From assembly GCA_016715285.1 (NCBI GenBank), contig JADKAO010000002.1, forward strand, positions 186,001 to 250,000: a stretch of 64,000 nt of DNA, given 5' to 3'. Below the pieces are notes generated by a model, which was given only the letters and a program-made list of their open reading frames with translations, was not told where the DNA came from and did no database searches. Made by a program: the position numbers and the translations under genes. The stretch is from Actinomycetales bacterium. Its GTDB lineage: Bacteria; Actinomycetota; Actinomycetes; Actinomycetales; Dermatophilaceae. Below are positions 18,901-27,184 of this stretch, one piece after another. Each line of letters opens with the position of its first letter. Position 1 is the stretch's first letter.

Positions 18901-18950
18901 ATCGACACAAGGGCAGCGGTCAGCAGACGCCAGCGTCCAGTGCGCCACAT
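15873..18950 (-). CDS. Giant Fn3/Ig-like surface protein, N-terminal half (frameshifted)
   Basis: The ATG at 18950 (MWRTGRWRLLTAALVSIVCV) is followed at once by a single membrane anchor or signal segment. Residues 50-430 have repeated strand patterns (VVVAWDQSGG, AVLDRKSGKI) that suggest a beta-propeller. Cadherin-like repeats with 'VLDNDSDPGG', 'DVLANDVDPAG' and 'PVLANDSTQSG' motifs follow. Between about 17160 and 16919 the reading frame departs from and then returns to the coding frame, producing a false Arg-rich stretch. Further lost bases near 15987 and 15902 break the join to the C-terminal half. Sequence readable further upstream (to 19079) lacks coding character. Confidence 0.8.
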   Translation of the reverse strand: MWRTGRWRLLTAALVSIVCVGALIAFAVLSDGNPSRKLDVHDSGIWVTNDKDGLFGRLNKSAEALDNVFMPPGGAQTNYALDVRQDRSVVVAWDQSGGRLLPVDVGLGVAVADRAVTLAPDSIVDLRGGSLAVLDRKSGKIRATRYASDATTVTMSPLDSTMPSIAELGAGSPSAPGGQAASVGGSMAMAIGVDGSVHAASSAGKVVTLPVAEAGFAEAVVESMPAAGDDIELTTVGDRTVLLDRGRATLTIGNTSVSLGAADPETRLQLPSGSHDNVVVATSKGLYAVPLGGGAPKALFEAGTGAPAAPQWIGACVYGAWAGTPGAVAKSCNGQAAVPLTVDRAGALSRPVFRVNRDLMVVNDVATGRLFDVDAARSLDNWDELKPKTKDNSAERQESSQNPLATQDQQPKAAPDRLGARPGRSTVLHVLDNDSDPGGRVLAITADPGLAGSVVAIAPDRQSLLLTLPEQASDLSMTYTIDNGTGNTAQAALSVEIRSLTENEPPQLRTGFTERIPTVIAGRTVSTPIVGDWRDYDGDAVSIVSPTTDKGTAAATPDGKLEFIAPIDGDGTQKISFKATDGRGPPTDGSLTVASQTPRRRRRSRPPLSLMLCAARSARRLWCRHSSMTCRDRTPPLLTGPGLGGQYRSQGGTRGRDRPPHRHGHPDRLSTGDLLPDYSAAFGSAPFAQGQIRVDVSTPPAQPLPPVTMPDMAALRGSVPAMVDVLANDVDPAGHLLTVQSATVTDPEQLEVAVIRGRWLRITPLVESITPSPQVVRYTVSNGMTSGVEGDVSVTQLPPVIPDPPRTRDDIAVVRDGDSVLIPVLANDSTQSGAFLRLATNIVDTPNAGQLLVSDPAAADGGANADLGRAYISGDNVRYVAPAKVDAEKVLRIEYVAETYEGDQSTGNAYVTIKPQPTDTTPNQAPLPQTLEARATAGDTITVSVASSGQDPDGDATSVVGIGSAPTLGRIRGTSPSSLTYEAYPDSAARTSSATSSQIVTAKPRLRWCGSRSSPRGQSGPGSRA

Positions 18951-19125
18951 GAAGACCCCCAGCTGACACGAAGCACGCTCGTGTCGGAACGAGAACAAAA
19001 CTGTACATATCAAACTGACGGACAGCGATGGGAGCAACCCCCGAAACAGGGGGGTGAGTTCCGATTGGACAAGCGCCACAGGTCGCGCCCCACCCGGTTA
19101 ACTTAGGCAGTGAATGTCGCAGTGA

Positions 19126-19143
19126 TGTCGCGGACTCGCGACA
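19126..19143. promoter_or_regulatory. Inverted repeat between divergent genes
   Basis: TGTCGCG and CGCGACA form a perfect 7-bp inverted repeat with a 4-nt spacer, about 28 nt upstream of the plus-strand start at 19171 and 176 nt upstream of the giant-protein start. A second hairpin-forming site (CCCCCGAAACAGGGGG) lies near 19039-19054. Both sit in the only divergent promoter region of the locus, so an operator role is plausible but unproven. Confidence 0.35.
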
Positions 19144-19170
19144 AATCCGTGATCGTGGAGGAGAGCAGCG

Positions 19171-19677
19171 ATGGGAGCGAGCGAATCAGGCGCCCGCCTC
19201 ACCCAGCTGCTCACCGACGATCCGCGCTATAGGGCGGTCTGGGAACGCTATTCGGTCCGCATGGGGGGTCGCGTCGCTGTGAGCGAAGCGGCAGTATGCC
19301 GTGTGCTCGCCGCTTACCTCTGGGATATGGGTGAGCGGCCTGAGTCCGACACCTCCCTGCCGCGGCGTCTACGGGACCTGGTCAGCCGCGCGCTTCACGG
19401 CAGGGTACTGACCCGCCGCACCGTCCACTGGTTCAGCGAGGCCTTTGAGATGCGGCCTTCGGATCGGGGAGGAGTTGCTGCGCCCGCCTCCGGCTCCGGA
19501 GTCCGTCCGATAGCCAAGCCAACCTCCACGAGGATCGCTCAGCTCTCGGATTACTGTAAATCTGCCTGTGCCGCAGGGAATTACCGCAGATCAAGTCAAG
19601 TTGCGACTTGCGGTGACGATCTTCGCTGGCGAGGCTATCATCGGGATGCATACGCCTACAGTCGTCGCATGCCCTAG
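19171..19677 (+). CDS. Small helical protein of unknown function, probably frameshifted near its end
   Basis: The only plus-strand gene inside the first 26 kb. GGAGGAGA precedes the ATG. The first 95 residues look real and helical (LTQLLTDDPRYRAVWERYSV, RVLAAYLWDMGERP, RDLVSRALHGRVLTRRTVHW) and end in 'SEAFEM'. After that the composition changes abruptly. An alternative frame (GEELLRPPPAPESVR, then stop near 19525) looks more natural, so the true protein is probably about 115 aa. I do not recognise the family. The position beside the FHA-HTH regulator, and divergence from the giant operon, suggest a regulatory or partner role. Confidence 0.5.
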   Translation: MGASESGARLTQLLTDDPRYRAVWERYSVRMGGRVAVSEAAVCRVLAAYLWDMGERPESDTSLPRRLRDLVSRALHGRVLTRRTVHWFSEAFEMRPSDRGGVAAPASGSGVRPIAKPTSTRIAQLSDYCKSACAAGNYRRSSQVATCGDDLRWRGYHRDAYAYSRRMP

Positions 19678-19687
19678 TGCAGCGACC

Positions 19688-20422
19688 TCAACGGGCTTGT
19701 GCTGTGGCGCCGCGGGGGGGGAGCAGGACCAGGTCGGACTTGGTCACGAGTCGCGATGCGAGGGCGTATTCCACGAGGCGGGCACGACGCGATGACGCGA
19801 GCCGGTCACTGCTCCCGTGGAGTCCGCTGACGCCGCCGGCCGTGAGCTTTTGACAGACGTTGTCCAACTTGCGGTTGAAGCGCGTCACAGTCCAGCCCAA
19901 CCGAGCGGCCGCCTCCGCGCTCTGCGGGATAGATGAGCCTCCCGGCTCGCCCTTAAGTAGTGCCTTCTCACAAAGGGCAACCACCAAGAGTCGTTGGTCA
20001 GGCGTAAACGACACCCGCCCAATTGTCGTTCCTCCTATGTCACTTCCGACCTGAGCTGGAGGCGCAAAAACCCCACCCTCGTAACGGATTTCAAAGTCAT
20101 AGGTCGTCGGTCCAGCGGTGAACCAGACCGACGTTTCGCGAAAAACGATCGGCATTCTCGCCCCAGGAGAAAGCCAGGCGTTCAGCCCTCCGGTGGGGTC
20201 GGCGACCGTCGCAGTGAGATGGTTGCCGACGTTGGCGATCCACCAGAGTCCATCGTGAGTGTGAATTTCGAGGAATCGACGGTGCAGGAACGGGTTATCG
20301 TCGATGACGACGTCCCCCTCACGCCCGAGAGTCAGTGACGTGCCGGGCACAACGTGAAATTCCTCACCACAGAAGACAACAGAAAGTGGACCGAGCCCCG
20401 GAGACTCGCTGGGTTGGCTCAT
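19688..20422 (-). CDS. FHA domain protein with C-terminal helix-turn-helix
   Basis: 244 aa. The N-terminal 110 residues are an FHA domain (VPGTSLTLGREGDVVIDDNP, then HRRFLEIH in the SRxH position). The C-terminal 90 residues resemble a winged helix-turn-helix (SAEAAARLGWTVTRFNRKLD, then VEYALASRLVT). The ATG at 20422 overlaps the kinase stop codon as ATGA, so kinase and FHA-HTH protein are translationally coupled. A phosphothreonine-reading transcription factor controlled by the adjacent kinase is a reasonable inference. The target promoters are not known; the divergent region near 19100 is the closest candidate. Confidence 0.75.
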   Translation of the reverse strand: MSQPSESPGLGPLSVVFCGEEFHVVPGTSLTLGREGDVVIDDNPFLHRRFLEIHTHDGLWWIANVGNHLTATVADPTGGLNAWLSPGARMPIVFRETSVWFTAGPTTYDFEIRYEGGVFAPPAQVGSDIGGTTIGRVSFTPDQRLLVVALCEKALLKGEPGGSSIPQSAEAAARLGWTVTRFNRKLDNVCQKLTAGGVSGLHGSSDRLASSRRARLVEYALASRLVTKSDLVLLPPRGATAQAR

Positions 20423-22110
20423 TGGACGCACCCCGGCACACTCCAATCCAACGCGGGGTTACTCCCGTCGGCGCGCACAACTTTGACGCGTATGCACACC
20501 TGGGTGCCAGCCGGGGCCGGCAATTCGAGGGACGGGGTCTTCACCACCTCCGACGTGGTGCCGTCGTCGAGGCGCCACTGGAACGTGTCGGACGGCAAAG
20601 CTGCCGAGTATGCCCAGGTGAAGGTCACCTTGGTGTCGTCAACTCGGTTGCCTCTTACGGTCACGGGTCCGGGGGGGATGAGATCCCCCTGGAGCCCCTG
20701 TGCACCTGCACTTGAACTCGCCGAGGACGCGGCAGCAGGCTTGGGGGCGCTATTGCCCCGCGTCAGGACGACGGCCAACACGGCAGCAACCACGATGGCT
20801 CCGCCGGCTAGTGCCATCACGCCATAGCGCGGGCTCTGACGAGTGGGCGAGTCCGAGGATGCCTCTCCGCCCAATCCTGGAGCCCCCGCACTCCCGTTTG
20901 TCCCGGGGGCTACCGAGCGACGGATTGTCGGTCCGGCCTCCGGGCCCCTGGCACGAGAGGCAGGGGGTCCCCCTGAGTATGCCGGGCCGGTCTGGGTCGG
21001 CGTGACCGGCGTACCTGGCTGCGAAACCACCGCACGACGCCGCGTGGGGTCGCCTCCAAATGGGCCTGATGGGGCACTGGAGGCGGGCCTCGGCGGCGCC
21101 GACGGGCGCAGCTGGGTGCGCCGTGGGCGTAACTCTCGGTGCGCTGGGTTGATCACCTGATGGCGGCGAGTCGCGACGGGACCAGCGGAGGCAGAAGGAT
21201 GATCCGGGCGCGGGACAACGAGTGGGTTGGCAGCGGGTGAGGCGCCCTGGCCAGCGTCACCTTCAATGATCGCCCGGGTCGGCCGCAGTCGCATCTCCTG
21301 CTCGACGCTCTGCAGAGCGAGCACGAAATCTCGTGCCCGGCGCGGACGGTGACTCGGGTCCTTCCCCATGGACTGGCGGAGTAGTCGGTCAAGCGAGTCG
21401 GGAATGGGAAGCCCGGTCGAAGGCGCTGGCAGATCGCGGATGCGCTGCATGAGTTCCCACTGGCTGTTGCGCGACCCAACCGTCTCGAAGGGCGATCGTC
21501 CTACGAGGAGATGCCAGAGTGTGGCAGCGAGCGAATAGACATCGCTGGAGTAAGACGCGGGAGAGGTCGCAAAGACCACTTCCGGGGGCGCCCACGGCAG
21601 AGACAAACCCTGGTCATCGTCATCAGCCACCTCCGCCATCTGGCCCGCGATCCCGAAGTCGGTCAGGCTTGGCTCGCCATACTTGCTGACCAGGATGTTC
21701 GCCGGCTTGATGTCGCGGTGAAGCATGCCTGCGCGGTGCGCGGTCTCGATCGCGCTTCCGATCTTGACTCCGATCGACAACACCTCTGCCACCGGAATGC
21801 GTTCTGCCGCAGCGCGATGCCCCAGACTCTGACCCGGGAAGAACTCCATGACGATGAATGGGCGTCCGTCTGTGGACAACCCGGCGGAGTAGACCGGAAC
21901 GATATGGGGGTGAGCAAGTTGGGCCATCGCGTCGGCCTCGGACATGAACTGGCGGCGCACCTTCTCGGTCAGGTGTTGATCGCGCAATACCTTGACAGCG
22001 ACGCGACGGCGTGGGGTGTGCTGCTCGTAGAGGAACACATCACCGTATCCCCCTTCGCCGCTGATCTGCTCCAGCGGGCTCATCCCCGCAAGATCAGGAA
22101 AGCCAACCAC
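20419..22110 (-). CDS. Membrane Ser/Thr protein kinase with extracytoplasmic Fn3-like domain
   Basis: 563 aa, GTG start overlapping the previous stop by one nt (TAGTG). The kinase domain (residues 10-270) has a glycine loop (GEGGYGDVFL), VAVKVLR, the catalytic loop HRDIKPAN and DFG. A Pro/Ala/Arg-rich linker leads to one transmembrane segment near residues 425-447 (YGVMALAGGAIVVAAVLAVV). The outside part of about 90 residues is beta-rich and Fn3-like (PPGPVTVRGNRVDDTKVTFT). It resembles PknB-type receptors but lacks PASTA repeats. It is flanked by two FHA genes and, two genes upstream, a PP2C phosphatase, forming a complete phosphothreonine circuit. Confidence 0.93.
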   Translation of the reverse strand: MVGFPDLAGMSPLEQISGEGGYGDVFLYEQHTPRRRVAVKVLRDQHLTEKVRRQFMSEADAMAQLAHPHIVPVYSAGLSTDGRPFIVMEFFPGQSLGHRAAAERIPVAEVLSIGVKIGSAIETAHRAGMLHRDIKPANILVSKYGEPSLTDFGIAGQMAEVADDDDQGLSLPWAPPEVVFATSPASYSSDVYSLAATLWHLLVGRSPFETVGSRNSQWELMQRIRDLPAPSTGLPIPDSLDRLLRQSMGKDPSHRPRRARDFVLALQSVEQEMRLRPTRAIIEGDAGQGASPAANPLVVPRPDHPSASAGPVATRRHQVINPAHRELRPRRTQLRPSAPPRPASSAPSGPFGGDPTRRRAVVSQPGTPVTPTQTGPAYSGGPPASRARGPEAGPTIRRSVAPGTNGSAGAPGLGGEASSDSPTRQSPRYGVMALAGGAIVVAAVLAVVLTRGNSAPKPAAASSASSSAGAQGLQGDLIPPGPVTVRGNRVDDTKVTFTWAYSAALPSDTFQWRLDDGTTSEVVKTPSLELPAPAGTQVCIRVKVVRADGSNPALDWSVPGCVQ

Positions 22111-23802
22111 TACCAGACCTCATAGGTGAGAGTTAGCACGTCGGCCAGGCTCACCACTGCCCCAGGCTCCAGCATCTCGGGAACTCCCGCGACAAGCCGC
22201 ACCGGCTCCCGGCCAGGGATGATCACATCAGAGCCGTTCGTTGACCCCAGATCCACGGCAAGAACGAGCCAATGATCCAGCCTGATCTCCAGGTGTTGGC
22301 TCGACAGCTCGAGGCTAGGGTCAACGAGCTTGACGAGATTGGGCGGATCCCCGAGGTGTCCTTCGGGGATACTTGGCGCCCTACCCAGGATGAGCCCACG
22401 GTCCAAGACGAAGACATCTCCGTTGCTGGAGACGAGGCGACCGAGCACGGGACGGGGAGTCCAGAACACTACTGGGTTGGCGGGCATCGGAACCCGACAC
22501 ACCCGGCATACCCCAGCATGGGCCGGACTGAAATGCCCTGATCCGCACTGCGCGGCTTGCACTTGAGGCGGCGCGGACTGTCCTGGGCCGCGCTGACCCA
22601 GCGTGGAGCGGTTAACCGTTTGGTTGACCACCCCAGCGCTCGCCACAGGCTGCGACGGCGCAGCGGGTGTCGGCGGAGCGACCACCGGCTGAGGCGGGAT
22701 GGGCTCGGGAGCACCAGGCGCCCCAACCGCTGGGTAAGCGGCTCGGCCCGGATGCCAGCCCGGCCCGGACATGGACATTTGTGGTGGGGAAGGTGGCGGC
22801 CCGGGCTGGTATGCCGAGGGTCCGGGTGCAGGCGACGGCACGAAACCGGACTGCGGCGGAAGACCAAACGTCGGCACGGCATCGATGATCATTCCGGAGG
22901 GAGGCGGCGCTGGCACACCTGGGGGCGCTGGCGCCCAACTCGGTATTGGCGCGGGAGGCGGCACTGGCACCGGCGGCGACGATGATGCCGGGTGCACCGG
23001 GCCAGACCAAGGCGGCACAGCAGCCGACGGAGCTGCGGGAGCGGTCGGAGCCAACCCCGGTGACATGATCTCGTGTTCGCCCGGCATAAGTGTGCGGCCT
23101 GGGTCTCGACCACTGGGTGGCGGCGCAGCCGCGGGCGCCATGTCGCCCTGAGTCAGAGCTGGCCTCGAGTGCATGGTCGGCATGAAGAAGCTGTCAAAGG
23201 CATCGGATCCGTCTTCCTCCTCCGCTGCGTCCTCAGTGAGGGCTACCGACAGCACGGGAAGGTCGGGGGGCAGGCGCGATTTCGATCGAACGGGCGGCTA
23301 CCACATCCGACTGCCTAAGTGGGACCGCCTCGGCGCGCGTCGAGGGCGACGACGTGGCCCCTCCTCGATCAGGTGCATGGGGCGGAGGAGAGTCGTCACT
23401 AAGACTCATCCGGGCGCGCACACCTGGACAAATCTGGTCTATCCACAGGGTAGGGCTCGTGACGACCACGGTTGTGAGGGCATCCCCCTCGTCACTGACC
23501 GTGGCGGTCCCGCGGCCGTGGACAATAACGCGAAAGCCATCGGGCACTGCAGCGAGAATGACAAATGAACCGACGGCCTTGAGCCCCTCATCGACCAACG
23601 CCGCAAGCACCACTGAGGCTGCGTCGTCTGCAGAGTTGTCGGGTTGACTCGCAGAGTCGACCGCCGCACGAATACTTGCGGTTGCAGGGCTGGTAACGGG
23701 CGCCTCAAAGAGGAGCCATACCTCTCGCCCGGCCATCGCGGTCAACGCCCCCGGGGCGCATGTGGCCTGCATCTGTGGCACGCTACTCCTCTCCTGCGCC
23801 AA
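22110..23802 (-). CDS. FHA/zinc-ribbon protein with Pro-rich linker (frameshifted)
   Basis: Read as one gene of about 563 codons interrupted near 23268. Adding one C to the run of six joins 'SIEIAPAP' to 'PDLPVLSVALTEDAAEEE'. The N-terminal 190 residues (from MAQERSSVPQMQ or the internal MAGREVWLLFEAPV) form an alpha/beta domain. A Pro/Ala/Gly linker of about 200 residues, a two-CxxC-type zinc-binding knuckle (CGSGHFSPAHAGVCRVC) and a C-terminal FHA domain (LILGRAPSIPEGHLG, then DLGSTNGSDV) follow. The stop overlaps the kinase start. It is probably a phosphothreonine-dependent scaffold for the kinase. Without the repair it appears as two overlapping fragments, 23233-23802 and 22110-23255. Confidence 0.75.
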
Positions 23803-24577
23803 GGCGGTGACGAGGCACCGTAGGAGGCGTATCTTGCTGTGCCGGTTCGTTTTCGTTCACACACACTTCAACGACGACGATGGTCACGTTGTCGTGCGCC
23901 CCGCGATCGAGCGCCAAGGTCATCAACTCGTTGACAGCCGCCTGGGGTGATGCTGCGGCTGCCAAGATGGTGGCGATCTCAGCGTCCGAGACCTCGTTGA
24001 CGAGTCCGTCCGAGCACACGACATAGCGCTCACCAGGCATCGGCGGCAGCAGCCAGAGATCGACCTGGGGCGCAGGCACCGTGCCGAGCGATCGAGTGAT
24101 GACGTTGCGGTCTGGGTGGACTCGGGCCTCCTCTTCGCTGATCACGCCAGCGGTGAGGAGTTCTTCCACCTCAGAGTGGTCAACCGTTGCGCGCGTCAAT
24201 ATCCCGTCGGCGAAGCGATAAACCCGTGAGTCTCCTACGTTGAAGATGCCCCAATGGTCACTTCCCCCGACCGTGACTAGCGCGACGCCCGTGACTGTCG
24301 TGCCCATTCCCCACCGCTCGGGCTCAGCCTGCGCTCGACGGGCGATGGTGTCGCTCACGCCGATGAGAGCCCCGACGACATCCGCTGGACGAAGGAGCTC
24401 CCGGGTATCAAGCTCGTTCAACGCCTGAACAGTCATCTGGCTAGCGACATCTCCGGCAGCATGCCCACCCATGCCATCTGCCACTGCGAAGATCTTCGTG
24501 CCGACGGACACCGCGTCCTCGTTGAGTTGGCGGACGGCCCCGGCATCGGTGCCCCACCCAACAACCGTGGCGACCAC
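23783..24577 (-). CDS. PP2C-family Ser/Thr protein phosphatase
   Basis: 264 aa, with metal-binding motifs of the PPM family: RQLNEDAV near residue 16, VADGMGGHAAGD near residue 33, GDSRVYR near residue 112, VVCSDGLVNEV near residue 187 and DNVTIVVV near residue 238. It has no transmembrane segment, so it is a soluble cytoplasmic enzyme. The GTG start has a GGAAG site seven nt upstream. The 3' end overlaps the start of the FHA/zinc-ribbon gene. It is the expected counterpart of the kinase two genes downstream. Confidence 0.93.
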   Translation of the reverse strand: MVATVVGWGTDAGAVRQLNEDAVSVGTKIFAVADGMGGHAAGDVASQMTVQALNELDTRELLRPADVVGALIGVSDTIARRAQAEPERWGMGTTVTGVALVTVGGSDHWGIFNVGDSRVYRFADGILTRATVDHSEVEELLTAGVISEEEARVHPDRNVITRSLGTVPAPQVDLWLLPPMPGERYVVCSDGLVNEVSDAEIATILAAAASPQAAVNELMTLALDRGAHDNVTIVVVEVCVNENEPAQQDTPPTVPRHRLGAGEE

Positions 24578-24712
24578 TGTCGCTTCCTTCCCCCAGCCCG
24601 GTCAGGCATGGCTGCGCGTGGGCCTTATCAGTCCCGCCGCAAGGTCTCATATTCACGTCGCACCAATGTCGCACTGCACCACTTCTCGAGCGCGAGCACC
24701 GGCCTCCTCAGC

Positions 24713-26101
24713 TCAAGCTGATCCGCCAAGAGAACCCGGCGGTTGAAGGCTGCGGACCAGGGGCAGTGCGGGACCGGCATACACACTCACTGCGCGTTGC
24801 CAGGCTCCACCCTTGAGGTGCGGCGCGAGGTATGCCGCGAGCACGGGCACCAACGCGCCTGCCACGAACATCGCGACGAAGGCTCGCCCTTGCTGGATGC
24901 CGGTCCCGTACGTGAAGGCGCTGACACCCACGGCGGCGGCGCCGTCGACTTGCAGGTAGAAGTTGATCGGGAGATAGCACCCGGCGAACAGGCCCCCAGT
25001 GAGCAGACAATCGCGCCGGTCCACTCGCCGAGGAGACACCCGCATCGCGGCGTGACGCACCGCAACCACGAGCAGGACAAAGACTGGAATGAGCACGAGC
25101 AGCGGCCACCACCACCGATCGGTCCACACGAAGGTCAACTCAGCCTCGCCCAGGGCTCGGATCGACTCCCCCGGAATGGGCCGACGCAAGGGCACGCCGC
25201 TCATGAACTCCATGACAATGGCCCCGCCCATCGGCAGTGACCACATCGCCACGGTGAGCGCTTCAGGGGCGCGCGCGATGGGGTCCATGAGCAGGGCGAG
25301 CGTGAGAACGACCCATCCAACCCCGCACGACAACACGACGTGAGTGAGCGCCGACCGCATCGCGCCGCGGATCAGCGAGCGACGCTCCAGGCTGCACCGC
25401 CCAGCTCCCGGCTTGGGTGAACCCACGACGAGCCATCGGCCGAGGAGGGCCGCCGCACCAATCCACGAGAAGGCCGCAAGGAACGACACCAAGGGGTCCG
25501 GGCCCGCAGGGGAACCGTCGATCGGGTCAAGGAAGAACTGGCCGCCGATGAAGCTCGACACCATCGTCAGCGTGCTGGTGATCGCCGCGGGGAGCGCCGC
25601 GCGGCCAAGAAGCGTCAAGCCCGACGCACTCGGCAGGATGCGTTCGGAGCGATAGGACCAGAGGCCGACGATGGCGAGCGCCGCTGCCAACGCGACCGGC
25701 AATGGGGCTGCAAACGAGGAGCGCAAGGAATCCTCGCCGATGTAGAGCGGAGAACCGAGCGCCAGCCCGGGCAGGTTGAACGGCGAACGCACGACTTGGG
25801 TGAACCAGCTCTCCGCGGGGACCGTGGTCAACAACCCCGCGAGGCCGCTCAGCACCCAGCCAACGAGCCACGCCGCCACAAACGCTGCGACCCCGACCAG
25901 CGCGCCGGCCAGGCGACCAAACCGAACGCCCGGCTCAAGGTCGGTTTGAGTGACCGCGGTGACCGCGGTGGCCGCGGTGGCCGCCGCCGCCGCGTCGCTC
26001 ACTGGCTCCAACACGCTGTCAACAGCGGTCAAGAGCGCGCCGCACCGAGGGCAGGTCACCGCCGCGAGCATGACTTCGACCTGACAATGTGGGCACGTCA
26101 C
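24713..26101 (-). CDS. Zinc-ribbon multispanning membrane protein, unknown function
   Basis: 462 aa. An N-terminal double-knuckle zinc ribbon (CPHCQVEV, then CPRCGALL) is followed by an Ala/Thr linker and about nine transmembrane segments. The loops between segments contain conserved-looking charged motifs (VRFGRLAGALVG; RRVDRRDC). It lies at the 5' edge of the kinase/T7SS cluster on the same strand, separated from the PP2C gene by 135 nt in which I see no clear element. I do not recognise a family. It could be the missing membrane component of the system, or an unrelated protein. Confidence 0.7.
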   Translation of the reverse strand: MTCPHCQVEVMLAAVTCPRCGALLTAVDSVLEPVSDAAAAATAATAVTAVTQTDLEPGVRFGRLAGALVGVAAFVAAWLVGWVLSGLAGLLTTVPAESWFTQVVRSPFNLPGLALGSPLYIGEDSLRSSFAAPLPVALAAALAIVGLWSYRSERILPSASGLTLLGRAALPAAITSTLTMVSSFIGGQFFLDPIDGSPAGPDPLVSFLAAFSWIGAAALLGRWLVVGSPKPGAGRCSLERRSLIRGAMRSALTHVVLSCGVGWVVLTLALLMDPIARAPEALTVAMWSLPMGGAIVMEFMSGVPLRRPIPGESIRALGEAELTFVWTDRWWWPLLVLIPVFVLLVVAVRHAAMRVSPRRVDRRDCLLTGGLFAGCYLPINFYLQVDGAAAVGVSAFTYGTGIQQGRAFVAMFVAGALVPVLAAYLAPHLKGGAWQRAVSVYAGPALPLVRSLQPPGSLGGSA

Positions 26102-26140
26102 GGTGCTTCACCCCCTGTCTGCCGCACAGCGTGCAGCACC

Positions 26141-27184
26141 TCAGCCGACGAGCAGCTCCGCGATCTGCACGGTGTTGAGTGCCGCGCCCTTGCGCAAGTT
26201 GTCATTGCTGACAAAGAGCACGAGCCCGCGGTTGCCGTCGACCGAGAGGTCCTGGCGGATCCGGCCCACGTATGCCGGGTCGGCGCCGGCAGCCTGCAAC
26301 GGCGTCGGCACCTCGACGAGTTCGACGCCGGGGGCACCGTCGAGCAGTTCGCGGGCGCGCTCGGGGGTCAGCGCGCGCTCGAACTCGGCGTTGATCGACA
26401 GCGAGTGCCCGCTGAAGACCGGCACGCGCACACACGTGCCCGACACCCGCAGCTGCGGCAGGTCGAGGATCTTGCGTGACTCGTTGCGCAGCTTGCGTTC
26501 TTCGTCGGTCTCGTTGGAGCCATCGTCGAGGACCGAGCCCGCGAGCGGCACAACGTCAAACGCAATGGGGGCGACGTACTTGACCGGCTCGCCGAGGTCG
26601 ACCGCGCCGCCATCGTGCGCGAGATCCTCGATATTGCCGGCTTCAACGCCCGCGCGCACCTGGTCGGCCAATTCCTGGACTCCCGCGAGCCCCGTGCCCG
26701 ACACGGCCTGGAAGGTCGAGACGACCAGGCGGATCAGCCCCGCTTCGTCAGCGAGCGGCTTGAGGACAGGCATGGCCGCCATCGTCGTGCAGTTGGGGTT
26801 GGCGATGATTCCTTTAGGGGTATGCCGGGCGGCTTCCGGGTTGACCTCGGAGACCACAAGCGGGACGTCGGGGTCCATCCGCCAGGCCGACGAGTTGTCG
26901 ATCACGGTCACCCCGGCAGCGGCGAACGACGGCGCGAGCGCGCGCGAGGTGGTCGCGCCGGCGGAGAAGATCGCGATATCCAGGCCGGTCGGGTCTGCGG
27001 TCGCGGCGTCTTCGACGACGATGTCCCGACCCTGCCAGGAGATCGTCGAGCCAGCCGAGCGAGCCGACGCAAAGAGCCGCAACTGCGCCACCGGGAAGTT
27101 GCGTTCGGCGAGGATCCGCAAGACAACACTGCCGACCTGACCCGTCGCGCCGACGATGCCGACATTGACCTGACGCTGGCTCAT
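26141..27184 (-). CDS. asd: Aspartate-semialdehyde dehydrogenase
   Basis: 347 aa, normal length. It reduces aspartyl-4-phosphate to aspartate semialdehyde with NADPH, the second step toward lysine, threonine, methionine and diaminopimelate. The nucleotide-binding GIVGATGQVG lies at residues 9-18, the SAGATTSRALAP loop near 74, and the catalytic Cys at residue 132 in IANPNCTT. Late active-site residues are in the GHSLSINAEFE region. The ATG overlaps the lysC stop as ATGA, so the two pathway genes are co-transcribed and coupled. Confidence 0.97.
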   Translation of the reverse strand: MSQRQVNVGIVGATGQVGSVVLRILAERNFPVAQLRLFASARSAGSTISWQGRDIVVEDAATADPTGLDIAIFSAGATTSRALAPSFAAAGVTVIDNSSAWRMDPDVPLVVSEVNPEAARHTPKGIIANPNCTTMAAMPVLKPLADEAGLIRLVVSTFQAVSGTGLAGVQELADQVRAGVEAGNIEDLAHDGGAVDLGEPVKYVAPIAFDVVPLAGSVLDDGSNETDEERKLRNESRKILDLPQLRVSGTCVRVPVFSGHSLSINAEFERALTPERARELLDGAPGVELVEVPTPLQAAGADPAYVGRIRQDLSVDGNRGLVLFVSNDNLRKGAALNTVQIAELLVG

